Under the pieces are notes generated by a model. It worked only from the letters and a program-made list of their open reading frames with translations, made no database searches and was not told the origin of the DNA. The position numbers and the translations under genes are program-made. Positions 37,376-49,471 of a stretch of DNA of 64,000 bases are shown one piece after another (position 1 is the stretch's first letter; each line of letters starts with the position of its first letter). The stretch comes from Mytilus californianus (lineage: Eukaryota > Mollusca > Bivalvia > Mytilida > Mytilidae), in assembly GCF_021869535.1 (NCBI RefSeq), contig NW_026262668.1, positions 23,007,732-23,071,731 on the forward strand, written 5' to 3'.

Positions 37376-40300
37376 ATGGCACCCTCAACGGAGTTCGGGT
37401 GACATATTGTTATTCTACGTTTCTTTTTTTATGGCACCTTCAACGGAGTTGGGGTGACATATTGTTATTGTTCGTTTCTTTTTTTCTTATTATGGCACCC
37501 TCAACGGAGTTGGGGTGACATATTGTTATTGTTCGTTTCTTTTTTTTCTTTTTATTATTATTTTTATTCTTCCACACATTTTGTCCATGCTATTTCTCGG
37601 GATTGGTCAGACCCATGTTGATTGAACTATACCATAATATGAACCGTCATGTGAAGTTGTGCAAGAGACATTGGAATGGTTCAAAATGGCCGCTGTTACC
37701 ATGGAAACTGCAAAAATGTAAAAAAAAAACCTCAAAATTCTAACTCTTTCGTTATAAGAGGCAACCTCTTGAAAGTTTATGTAAATGTTGGCAGTGGTGC
37801 CCTGAGGTACCAACAGTACTTGGAATTTTCAAAATGGCTGCCATTGCCATGGAAACTGGAGAAAAGTTTAACATTGATCCTATGGGAAAAACCATCAAAG
37901 CAGCATTTTCTTAAGGAATTTAAGATCAAACTGAAACAAGTTTCATGAATATATAAAATGGCATAAGTCAATGTTGAAACTGTTGTTGGAATTTTCGAAA
38001 TGGACACCGTTACCAGGGAAAGAGCAAAAATGTCCCAAAATCTCAGAATGCTCCAAACTTAAAGATACTCATTATAAATGGTAAATGGCAAAAAAAGATA
38101 AGACTTTGGACTTCGGAATTTCCAAAATGGCCGCCGTTGCCATGTAAACTGCAAAAATGTGAAAAATTGAAAAATGCTCAAAACTTTCTGAAAATTTACA
38201 GTCAAATATGTTGTAATGTATTTATGTGTAAATACTGTTTTAAATTTTCAAAATGGCTGTAGTTTAGTGGCAATGTGGGAAGAGTACCATCCGCTATTGC
38301 TTGCAATCGCCAATCTAGTTATGGCACCCTCAACGGAGTTGGGGTGACATATTGCTATTCTACGTTTCTTTTTTTTGTTATTATTTTTCTTGCACAAATT
38401 TTGTCCGCGCGAGTTCTTGGAATCCAATGGACCAATGTTGATGGAACTCTACAACAATGAGGACCCCCATGTAAAGTTGTGCACCTTGCTATGGAATGGT
38501 AAAAAATGGCCGCCGTTTCCATGGAAACAGCAAAAATGCGAAAAAAATCAGAGTGTTCCAAACTGGAAGAAACTCCACAGGAATGGTAACTGGAATGTGC
38601 TGATTTGCAGTTTGACTTTGGAATTTTCAAAATGGCTGCCGTTACCATAGAAACAGCTAAAATATCAAAAATTCTAACTCTTTCGATATAAGACCCAACT
38701 GGATGAAACTTTATGAAAATGTTAACCAGTATGCCAAGATGTCAAGACAATATTTCGATAGTCCAAAATGGCCACCGTTGTCATGGAAACTGGGGGCAAG
38801 TTTTACATTGACCCTATGGTAAAATGCATAAAATCAGCATTTTCTTAAAGAGTATTTCACCAAAGTCAATGAAACTGTACTGATATATAACATGACATGT
38901 GACAATGAGATGTCTGCTTTTAGAATTTTGGAATTATCCACTGTAACCATGGATGCAGCAAAAATGTCCAAAATTTCAAAAAAATTAAAGCGCTCCAAAC
39001 TGGATGAAACTTTACAGAAATGATAACTGGCATGCGCAAAGTTGGTTTTTGAAGTTAGAATTTTCAAAATGGCCGCCGTAACCATGGAAACAGCAAAAAT
39101 GTCCATAATTTCAAAATGCTCCAAACTTAATGAAACTTTACAAAAATGATAATTTGCATGTGTAGATGCACTCTTTGACTTTGGAATTTTCTAAATGATT
39201 ACCGCTCGCCTGGCAATGGGGGAAGGGTGCCATCCGCTATTGCTTGCAAATCTAGTAATTATTATTTTTCTTCCACCTATTTTGTCCGAAGCGTTCCTGG
39301 GAGTTTAGTGGACCAATCCTTTTGAATGGTTACCATAATGAAGTCCACCATCTAAAGTTTTGCAGGACATCTTTGGAATTTTTAAAATGGCCACCGTTAC
39401 CATGGAAACAGCACAAATGCAAAAAATAGGAAAGTGTTCCAAACATAATGAAACTTTTCACAAATGTTCATTGGCATATGTAGATGTGGCATTTAATTTT
39501 GGAATTTCGAAAATGGCCGCCGTTGCCATGGAAACCAGAGACAAAGTTTTAACATTGGACCCTAAGGAAAAATTATTTAAGTGGCATTTATTCATTCATT
39601 ATGGTAGGTCAAATTCTATGATTCTTTCATGGAATGATCCCCATCGTGTGCCAATATGGCATCTGTCTTTGAAATTTTGGAAACAATCTCTGTTGCCATG
39701 GAAACAGCACAAATTCAAAATTTCAAAAAATTTCAAAAGGCTTCAAATTTAATGAAACTTACTATAAATGTTTACTGGCATGTAAAGATGAGGCTTCTGA
39801 CTTTTGAATTTCCAAAATGGCTGCCGGTGCCATGGAAACAGCAAAAATGTGAAAAATTTCAAAATGCTCCAAATCTTCTGAAAATTTACAGAAAGATGTA
39901 TGGCCATGTATATATGTACATTCACTGTTTAAAATTTTTGAAATGGCTGCCACTTAGTGGCAATGGGGGAAGGGTGACATCCGCTATTGCTTGCAATGGC
40001 AAATCTAGTTATGGCACCCTCAACGGAGTTGGGGTGACATATTGTTATTCTACGTTTCTTTTTTTTTTCTTATTATGGCACCCTCAACGGAGTTCGGGTG
40101 ACATACTGTTATTCTACGTTTCTTTTTTTTCTTATTTTTCTTCCACATGTTTTGTCCGCGCGAGTTCTTGGAATCCAATGGACCGATGTTGATGGAACTC
40201 TACTATAATGAGGACCCCCATGTAAAGTTGTGCACCTTGCTATGGAATGGTAAAAAATGGCCGCCGTTTCCATGAAACAGCAAAAATGCGAAAAAAATCA

Positions 40301-41012
40301 AATTGTTCCAAATTGGTAGAAACTCCACAGGAATGTTAACTGGCATGTGCTGATTTGCAGTTTGACTTCGGAATTTTCAAAATGGCTGCCGTTACCATGG
40401 AAACAGCTAAAATATCAAAAATTCTAACTCTTTCGTTATAAGACCCAACTGGATGAAACTTTATGAAAATGTTACCCAGTATGCTAAAATGTCAAGACAA
40501 TATTTGGATAATCCAAAATGGGCCCCGTTGTCATGGAAACATGGGGCAAGTTTTACATTGACCCTATGTGAAAATGCATAAAATCACCATTTTCTTAAAG
40601 AGTATTTCACCAAAGTCAATGAAACTGTATTGATATATAACATGACATGAGACAATGAGATGTCTGCTTTTAGAATTTTGGAATTATCCACTGTAACCAT
40701 GGAAACAGCAAAAATGTCAAAATTTTCAAAAAAAAATGAAAATGCTGCAAACTGGATGAAACTTTACAGAAATGGTAACTGGCATGGGCAGAGTTGCATT
40801 TTGAAGTTGGAATTTTCAAAATGGCCGTTGTAACCATGGGAACAGCAAAAATGTCCAAAAGTTCAAATGCTCCAAATTTAATGAAACTTTACAAAAATGA
40901 TAATTTGCATGTGTAGATGCACTCTTTGACTTTGGATTTTTCTAAATGGCTGCCACTCGCCTGGCAATGGGGCAAGGGTGTCATCCGTTATTGCTAGCAA
41001 TTACAAATCTAG
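37376..41012 (+). mobile_element. head-to-tail array of four F1 HINE-like elements
   Basis: 5' hairpins (ATGGCACCCTCAAC, GGA, GTT(G/C)GGGTGACAT) lie at 37376, 37431, 37492, 38321, 40011 and 40075. CTAG 3' ends lie at 38315-38318, 39252-39255, 40005-40008 and 41009-41012, each shortly after a hairpin (ATTGCTTGCAAT or ATTGCTAGCAAT). The core monomers are of about 110-165 bp with AAAATGGCCGCCGTTACC and CCATGGAAAC boxes. The 3' inverted stem reads AGGGTGCCAT near 39227, an exact inverse of ATGGCACCCT. Open frames here are repeat translations. Confidence 0.8.
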
Positions 41013-41014
41013 TT

Positions 41015-41200
41015 AAGTCGCCAAAAAGGAGTTTTGGGGACTTTATGTTTTTGTCCCGTTTCTTATTAAGTCGCCAAAACGGAGTTTTGGGGACTTTATG
41101 TTTTTGTCCCGTTTCTTCTTCTTCTTATTATTATTATTATCATTATTATTATTCTTAACCCTAATTTGTCCGACCATTTTCTTCCAAGCCTTAAGGTGGC
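41015..41200 (+). mobile_element. F3 element, 5' end only
   Basis: Two 5' hairpins stand at 41015 and 41068. The arms are AAGTCGCCAAAAC (one copy AAGTCGCCAAAAA) and GTTTTGGGGACTT around GGA. Then come TTTTTGTCCCGTTTCTT, a (CTT)(ATT) microsatellite and CTAATTTGTCCGACC. It starts directly after a CTAG-TT end of an F1 element and is lost near 41200. Confidence 0.7.
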
Positions 41201-42358
41201 TCGGCCCTTCAACAGTGCGCAGTTTTTAACGCATGTTTCTAACGACGAGCGCCTTGACAACGATCGCTTTGAGGGGTCTTCTCAAAAGTAGTGTTGACGA
41301 CATTGGAACGCGGACGTGTCTAAGAGCACCCTTTCCCGATGTGAACAAACGATGCAAAACTTTCTTCAAAAAAGGAAATACGGTCAGAAATACAGAGTGG
41401 TTTGTTCATTTTTCACATAAAAAGGACATATTAAATATACATGATATGAGCATAACATTAAAAAAAAGAAATTATAAATATTGACATGTACGACGGTATC
41501 TGGTGCGTTCGCTCCGAAAAAAACACATTATCACCCTACACGTTCGATCCTTGGGTCCGTTCGCACCTTATTTTCATTTAAATACCGGTTGAATTAAAAG
41601 ATGTCTTTTAGATGTATATATGAAAATATTTTGTCAATGACGCAATGTTTAACCGTTAACAAAGAATAGCGATGTAAACAACTGCATGTCACGGTACGGC
41701 AAGAAAAACAAGTAAAACCAATATAGTATGCTATAGTATAAAGGCATCGGGGGTTCATCTGCACGCTATCCGTTTGGCGTATTATAAAATTTTGTTACTG
41801 CCATAAATCTCTTTTTTTACTTGAAAAATCTTCATTTTCAAGTATTGGTAGGATTTTATTCCGGAGTATGTGAAATATTTTCTCACTGACAATTTTCAAG
41901 CAAAGACTAAATACATGACAGTCACACCTAAAAAATTTTTATATAGAAATATATTTGGTCTGACCAAGTCGGGATTTAGCGGCGTATTACCCCCGAAGTC
42001 TACCGGGCAGTTCCAAACAATTCTAGCTAAAGACTTTATATATAATCAAAATCTATACTACTTACTAGGTTCAGGAAAAGTTGGGATTGTAATTTTAAAA
42101 TTCGGCCCAATACACAGGGACGCTATATTAGTCGGTGATATTGGCAAACTTTAACTTCTGTCTTAATTTTTGACATGCGTTTTTTTAAAGGGAAGCTAAT
42201 AACATGAATAAGGAATGTTCTTGATTTAAAAAAATGAAAGTGGAGTGTGTCATTGCGGCAAAAATATGAATGACAATTTTCTTAATGATGTGTGGACATG
42301 TGTTTGACCCACCTGCTGCAAAGAAAAGTAATTATCGGTCTATGATGATAATAAGAAA
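41200..42358. other. no supported gene
   Basis: The 5' half is somewhat richer in G+C than its surroundings (41200-41580). Plus-strand open frames at 41233-41484 (83 codons) and 41870-42154 (94 codons) are unrecognised and lack exon support. Confidence 0.35.
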
Positions 42359-43129
42359 GGCAGTGGCTATTTTGCCGGCTCTGATTAGAATATCCTTATT
42401 CAAACCGGCAAAATAGCCTATTTCTATAGAAATGACTATTTTACCGGCACCAGCAAAAAAGTGAATTTGTTATTTTGTATCTTTGTAAAGAGTGAAATTT
42501 AATATTTTATTTACTTTTGAAAGTACTATGAAAAATTATGTGCACTGTCAACATAAAATAAAATAATTACTATCAGTAGTTTTTAAAATAAGAAAACTGC
42601 TAACAATATTTGAGACACGTGTAATCGTTTGAGAACGTAACATTTATCAGTCAAAGTATAAATAACTATTAAGAATTTATAACAAGAAAAAAAAGCAAAA
42701 TAAAAATATTGAGCATCCATTTGTTGCAATGAAATCACATCTAAACATGTAGTTGAAATTATTTCTAAAATCAGTCAGTGACAGTCTAATGCTTCATATA
42801 TGCATAAGAATAAAATCTCAGATTTTTTAACTGTGTGTTATAAAAAAATAAAAAGTTAAAAATCTCATTGCATCATAAATATTATACAATATAACAAAGT
42901 CAATCACATAGCTTAAAAAATCAAAAATGTTTCAATTAAACTTGCTTTTGGAATAATAGTTATTTATTTGAGTTGCATATGTGTAAACAAAATAGTTTTT
43001 AACTTGGCTTCCGCTTACCTAATTCCAGCAAAATAACATATTGCTGTTGCCGGTAAAATAGCCATTTCTATAGAAATTGAAGGCTTGAATTAAGATATTT
43101 TAATCAGAGCCGGCAAAATAGCCACTGCC
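42359..43129. mobile_element. 771-bp MULE-like non-autonomous transposon
   Basis: Long terminal inverted repeats begin GGCAGTGGCTATTTTGCCGG on both ends and stay similar for about 100 bp, including TTTCTATAGAAAT and TATTTTACCGGCA. A 9-bp duplication AATAAGAAA flanks it (42350-42358, 43130-43138). Nine-base duplications with ~100-bp inverted repeats are typical of Mutator-like elements. The interior is A+T-rich with no transposase. Confidence 0.75.
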
Positions 43130-43179
43130 AATAAGAAAAAAAAATTATATTTTTTTTTAACTGGACTTTTAAATTTGAA

Positions 43180-44590
43180 CTTTGGTTGATAGTTGTTTCA
43201 TTGGCAATCATACCACATCTCCTTATTTTTATATCGTAGGGTTAACATGGGTATAGAAATATAACTTTCCTAATCCGACAGATAACCCTTGCTTAGACAG
43301 GGAGTTCATACAGCTGGATGTAAAAATACACAGCCTCGTAAGGTAAAAAGGGGGAATTTTGCCCATACCCAACATAGATTGTCTATTCATTTGGCAGTCC
43401 ATATATCTAGCCCCTCCTACTTTGCAGAACCTTCATATGGTACTTATCATCCATATGTTCTCATCCGTATTATGCTTGAAATATTTGCCAGTGAACGTTC
43501 AGCAAGCACACATTAAACTGTTATTTTGTGTGCAACTATATACAACAGAACGTCATTTCTGGTCCTTTTATCATACTAGTAGTTGACTACGCGGTATGGG
43601 TTTTGGTCATTGCTGAAGGCCGTACGTACGGTGACCTATAGTTGTTATCTTCTATGTAATTTGGACTCTGGTGGAGAGTTGCATCATTGACAATTATACC
43701 ACATCTTCCTATTTTTTTTTTATATTTCATGGTGAAAAGTTTTATTTGAGGGTCACCTTAGACCTTGAATATCGCAGTTGTAATATATCCGAAAGATCAA
43801 AGTTAACTTGATGTACCAAATTTGAAAATGGTGAGTAGACAGATTTGTTGGGATTACGATATTACCATGGGCCCTCCCCCTAAATCCACCTCTGTTACAA
43901 CCATTCCTTAAACCAAATATTTGAAACATATAGTATGCAAGGAACAGACAAAATCATGAAAATGAGGCTAAGTTCATATAAAGCCTGCAAGACAGGCATA
44001 TTTGTTTTTCATTCATTATTTTGTACATATATCAGGCTGTTAGTTTTCTCATAAGAATTGTTTTACATTTGTCATTTTGAGGCCTTTTATATTGGACTAT
44101 GCAGTATAAGTTTTACTCATTGTTGAAGGCCATATTGGCCCATATGGTGACCTTTAGTTGTTTATTTTTGTGTCATTTGGTCTCTTGTGGAGAGTTGTCT
44201 CATTTACAATCATACCACATCTTCTTATTTAATATTTCAATACATTCATTTAATAATCATTCCATACACCAAATATAGTTGACTTATTGATTACACAATG
44301 TAGCATATTAAAAGAGGACTTACCATTGACCAATGAACCATGAAAATGTGGTCAATGACAACTGCCAGACAGACATGTACTCTTTACATTTGTGAATCAT
44401 TGCATACATCAAATATAGTTTATCTACTTCTTTTAGTATTAGAAAAACAGACAAAAACACAAAAACTTGACATTGACAAATGACCTATTGCTAACAGTAT
44501 CTGATAAACAACCTATAATGGTTTACTTTTATAAATTTTGACTTGGATGGAGAGTTGTCTCATTGGCACTCATACCACATCTTCTTATAT
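43180..44590 (+). repeat. cluster of four truncated T1 retroelement tails
   Basis: T1 3' ends lie at 43180-43232, 43590-43715, 44005-44232 and 44545-44590, all in the same orientation and all ending in ACCACATCTNCTTAT or a close variant. They differ only in how far they extend to the left. The DNA between them contains no gene signal. Confidence 0.6.
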
Positions 44591-44879
44591 CTAATCAGGT
44601 AACTTTAACCTTGATCACTGATCCATGAAATGAGGTTGAAATCTTTGTTGCAATCTCTATCAATTTGAGTACTAGTGCATATCTAATTTTACAAAACCAT
44701 ATTTATCCAATTTCAGTAATATGATCGTTGTGATAGGTAATGAGGTTGTCAGTTAGTGAGACGCAAGTTTTTCCAGACACTATATAATTCGTTTGATTGT
44801 TTTGTTTGGTTGCTGTCTCATTGAACAAAACTATATATTCTATTTCTCCTTTTATCCCAAAAATATAACTTTTGAAATA

Positions 44880-45665
44880 GATAAACTGTTATCACAGAGA
44901 TATGTCTCGCCTTTTTGTAATTTTGATAATGCAAATGTTGAAATTAAAATAGCAATACTTTAACATGTAAGTTATGCAAATCTTCAAAGTCGATGAACCA
45001 TGACTGAAGGTACATGGCTAAACAATCTCAATGGAATGATATGTGCCAATGCTAATACAACTGCATACCAAATACCATTGACTTATTATAAGTCGTTCCC
45101 TTTCAACAAACATAAGCACAAACATTAACTTGTAAACTATGTAAAAGTTTCAAAGTCAATGAACCATGATCAGGGGTGGGGCTATATAATCTCCATGGAA
45201 ACGATACTTGCAAATGCCAATAAATTTGCATACCAAATATCATTGACTTAACATTAGCAGTTCATCTTAAACTGATCTAATCACAAACTAATACATGTAA
45301 ACTAAGCAAAAGTTTTTAAGTAAATAGACCATGACTGAGGGGGCGCGGCCAAATATTTTCTATGGAAATGAGATGTGCTAATGCTTATACTTCCCCATAA
45401 ATTGACCTAATCACAAACTAATACATGTAAACTATGAAAAGTTTCAAAGTCAATAGACCTTGACTGAGGGGGCGGGGCCAAATAATCTCCATGGTAATGA
45501 GATGTGCCAATGCTAATACAACTGCATACCAAATATCCTTGACCTACCACTAGTGGTTCACCATGAACTAGACCTAATCACACAAACTAATAATACATTG
45601 TTGACAATGCCGACGCCGGACACAGCATACCTATGTCTCGCTTTTTGACTCCGTCAAGGCGAGAC
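44880..45665 (-). mobile_element. F4 HINE-like element, inverted
   Basis: Read on the minus strand, the 5' hairpin is at 45635-45665: GTCTCGCCTTGAC, GGA, GTCAAAAAGCGAGAC. Core monomers follow, each with a CCATGAC/TGAGGGGGCGGGGCC block and CTCCATGGAAATGA (near 45000, 45170, 45330, 45460). The inverted stem GGCGAGAC is at 44904-44911 and a 3' hairpin (GATAA/TTATC) at 44880-44893. It follows the same plan as F1-F3. Confidence 0.65.
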
Positions 45666-46109
45666 AAAAATGAAAAGCATATGGATGGACAAAAAATGCC
45701 AAATGATGTAAAATAATTCAAGTGACCATTTGGGTCAGGGGTTGGTGAGGTAAAAGATGAGGGAAAGGCAAGTGCATTTACCACAACTGTCACTTGGTAT
45801 TATGATTTCCAAAATCTACAAATCTCATTAGCTACATTCTGTATTAAAGACAACTGCATATATTGCAGTTTGCATATCATGAATCATGTTTGCAGTAAAA
45901 TTCACTCAAGCAGCTAAAATAAATTAAAACAGCTCTATTAAAATTCATTCTTTGAAACATTTTTGACTTTTATTCCTCAAATGTCTATGAGATCAAATTT
46001 ATAAAACATTTATTAACATTGTTATTTTCAATATACTAGTAATTGTTGACATGTATACATCATGTACATGTACAATCATTAATTGATCAGCTCCATATTT
46101 TCATAATTA

Positions 46110-49100
46110 GGTCTTTCCACTTTTCTGTGGAAAGACCTATTGGTTTTCTTCTGATTATTAGGTCTTTCAACTTTTCTGTGGAAAGACCTATTGTATTTGT
46201 TCTGATTATTAGGTCTTTCCACTTTTCTGTGGAAAGACCTATTGTATTTGTTCTGATTATTATTATTATTATTATTATTATTTTTTTCTTCCGCCTAATT
46301 TTGTTCTCACGTAAAATTTTTGTTTCGCAAGATGTCACTTAGATATTTCTTATATAATATCATACAGTTTATGCACTTTTTATTTTCACTCATTCTAAGG
46401 CGAACAATTTTCTTTGTAGGAGTTATCTCCCTGAACACTGTTTTCCTTGTAACTGCATCTCCTCCGTAACCGTAAAAGAAAGCGACAAATTTATTTTACC
46501 AAATTGCTTGTTATAACCTCAGGATGTTTTGTCCAATTTTGACCGAAGCAATATGTAAACTCCATATGAGAGTTATTTCCCCTTCTGTATTTGACATAAG
46601 GGATATATAAATGTATAGCATGTATGGTAAGTGATAGAGACCTAAGGTATATTGATTTGAGTTCCTTGGTTCATTTAAATGAAATTGAGGTCAAGGTCAT
46701 ATGTCAAGGTCATATTCTAAATTTGGACTTTTCCTTGTTATTTGATCTCCTCTGTCACTTTTAAAATTACAAATTAAAGAACTAGTGCAAAATGTTTGCC
46801 TACTTGTGATTAAGAGATATGATACATTTGGTCTGAAACAATCCAATGATATTTTATATGAGTTATTGTCCCTGAAATGATTCAATTTAAGGTTAATTGA
46901 TTATTAATCCAACTTGGTACATGATAAAGCCATAGGGTCTTTTGCAAACTGTTGGTTGACATATGACCTTGAAAAAAGTACACCGGAAGTGACCTTGAGT
47001 GAACCGGAAGTAGTATTTTTTGCACTTATTTCATGGAAAAGTACCTAGAAACCATATATTTTTTTAATGATCATAGGTTAACCTATCATTTGAGACCGGA
47101 AGTGACATTTTATAAACCGGAAGTAGCATATTATCTTCCTTATTACAGGCATAAGTATATACAAACTATATATTTTTGGAATAAGTGTGAATAAAGCTAT
47201 CATATGAGACCGGAAGTGACATTTTCTAAACCGGAAGTTGTCAATTATCTCCCTTATTTCAGGCAAAAGTATATAGAAACCATTTATTTATTGAATCAGT
47301 ATGAAGAAATCTATACTTTGACGCTATTTATAACTTTGAGTAAACCAGAAGTAGCTTCCTATCAATTATTTAGAAAATTGATGTGGAAAGACCTTCAATT
47401 GTTCTTTGAACAATTGGTTTTTAATTTAGGTCTTTCCACTTTTCTGTGGAAAGACATATTGGTTTTCTTCTGATTATTTTTTTTTTTTTCTTCCGCCTTA
47501 TTTTGTTATTGCGATAAATATTTGTTTCGCAAAATGTCGCTTAGATATTTGGTATATGATATCGAACAGTTTATTCGCCTTTGAAATTTACCCTGCGAAA
47601 CCAAATAATTTTCTTTGTAGGAGTTATCTCCCCGAACACTGTTTTCCTTGTGCACGCATCTTCTCCGTAACCGTAAAAGAAAGCAACAAATTTATTTTAC
47701 CAAATTGCTCGTTATATCCTCAGGATCTTTTGTCCAATTTTGACCGAAGCGATACATAAACTCCATATGAGAGTTATTTCCCCTTCTGTATTTGACATAA
47801 GGGATATATAAATGTATAGCATGAATAGTAAGTGATAGAGACCTAAGGTATATTGATTTGAGTTCCTTGGTTCATTAAAATGAAATTGAGGCCAAGGTCA
47901 AAGGTCAAGGTCATATTCTAAATTTGGACTTTTCCTTGTTATTTGATCTCCTCTGTCACTTTTAAAATTACAAATTAAAGAACTAGTGCAAAAATGGTTT
48001 TTAATAATTATTATTTTTTTTTTTTTCTTCCGCCAAATTTTGTTCTTGCGATAAATGTTTGTTTTGCAATATGTCGCTTAGATATTTCTCATATTGTATC
48101 GTATAGTTTATGCGCTTTTAAATTTCACCCTGCTAAGCCGAACCATTTTCTTTGTAAGAGTTATCTCCCTATTCACTGTTTATCAAGTGTGTGCATCTCC
48201 TTCGTAACAAAAAAAGATATTGACAAAATTCTTTTTCTAAATTGTTCGTTACATCCTCAGGAATTTTTAGCTAATTTGGATCGAAGCGATTCGATGAAAT
48301 TTTATAGGAGTTATCTACCTTTATGAAATAAATTTGTCGTTATGTTTTTGTTACTCATAAACTGTAAGCCGTATAAACCTATAGTCTTTTTATTTGAGGT
48401 CCTTGGATCCTAACTTCGAAAATGAGGTCAAGGTCAAAGGTCAAGGTCATGTTCTCAATTTTGTCTTTTGCTTGTTTTTGCATTTTCTCAGATATTTTTA
48501 ATGTTATATATTAAAGAACAAGTGCAAAATGTTTGTTATATTGTGATGAAGATATGATACATTTGGTCTGAGACAATCCAGCGACATCTTATTGGAGTTA
48601 TTGCCCCTGAAATGTTTTTATTTTAAGGTAAATTGATGATTACTTCATATTGGTACATGATAAAGCCATAAGATCTTTTGCAAAATGTTGGGTGACATAT
48701 AACCTTGAAAAATGTCAACCGGAAGTGACATTGAGTGAACCGGAAGTAGTCATTTTTGCACTTATTTCATGTAGAAGTACATAGAAACCATATGTTTTTT
48801 GAATGGTCATACATTAATCTATCATTTGAGACCGGAAGTGATATTTTATGAACCGGAAGTAGCATATTATCTCCCTTATTACAGGCATAAGTATATATAA
48901 ACCATATATTTTTGGAATCAGTGTAAATAAAGCTATCATATGAGACCAAAAGTAACATTTTCTAAACCGGAAGTAGCCAATTATCTCCCTTTTTACAGGC
49001 AAAAGTATATATAAACCATATGTTTTTGGAATCAGTGTCAATAAATCTATCATATGAGACCGGAAGTGACATTTTATAGACCGGAAGTAGCCAATTATCT

Positions 49101-49435
49101 CCCTTTTTACAGGCAAAAGTATATATAAACCATATATTTTTGGAATCAGTGTAAATAAAGCTATCATATGAGACCGGAAGTGACATTATCTAAACCGATA
49201 GTTGACAATTATCTCCCTCATTTCAGGCAAAGGTCAATAGAAACCATATGTTTATTGAATCAGTATGATGAAACCTATGATTGGACGCCAATAGTAGCTT
49301 TGAGTAAACCAGAATTAGCTTCTCATCAATTATTTAGAAAATTGATGTGGAAAGACCTTCAATTGTTCTTTGAACAATTGGTTTTTAATTAGGTCTTTCC
49401 ACTTTTCTGTGGAAAGACCTATTGTATTTGTTCTG

Positions 49436-49471
<36 letters not shown>

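Noticed and set aside
38355..38650. Open frames with WPPFPWKQQKC-like peptides, also at 2067-2345, 39656-40192 and 52606-52866
   Set aside because: They are translations of the F1 core (AAATGGCCGCCGTTTCCATGGAAACAGC) in different frames and strands, so they reflect the repeat and not a gene family.
46043..46342. Plus-strand frame with three RSFHFSVERPIVFVLI repeats
   Set aside because: Arises from the three tandem F2 5' hairpin units and the ATT microsatellite.
48814..49167. Minus-strand frame with repeated IPKIYGLYILLPVKREIIGYF peptide, also at 50272-50646
   Set aside because: Product of the ~113-bp F2 monomer. It is confined to the array, has no splice or start context, and parallel frames exist on both strands.
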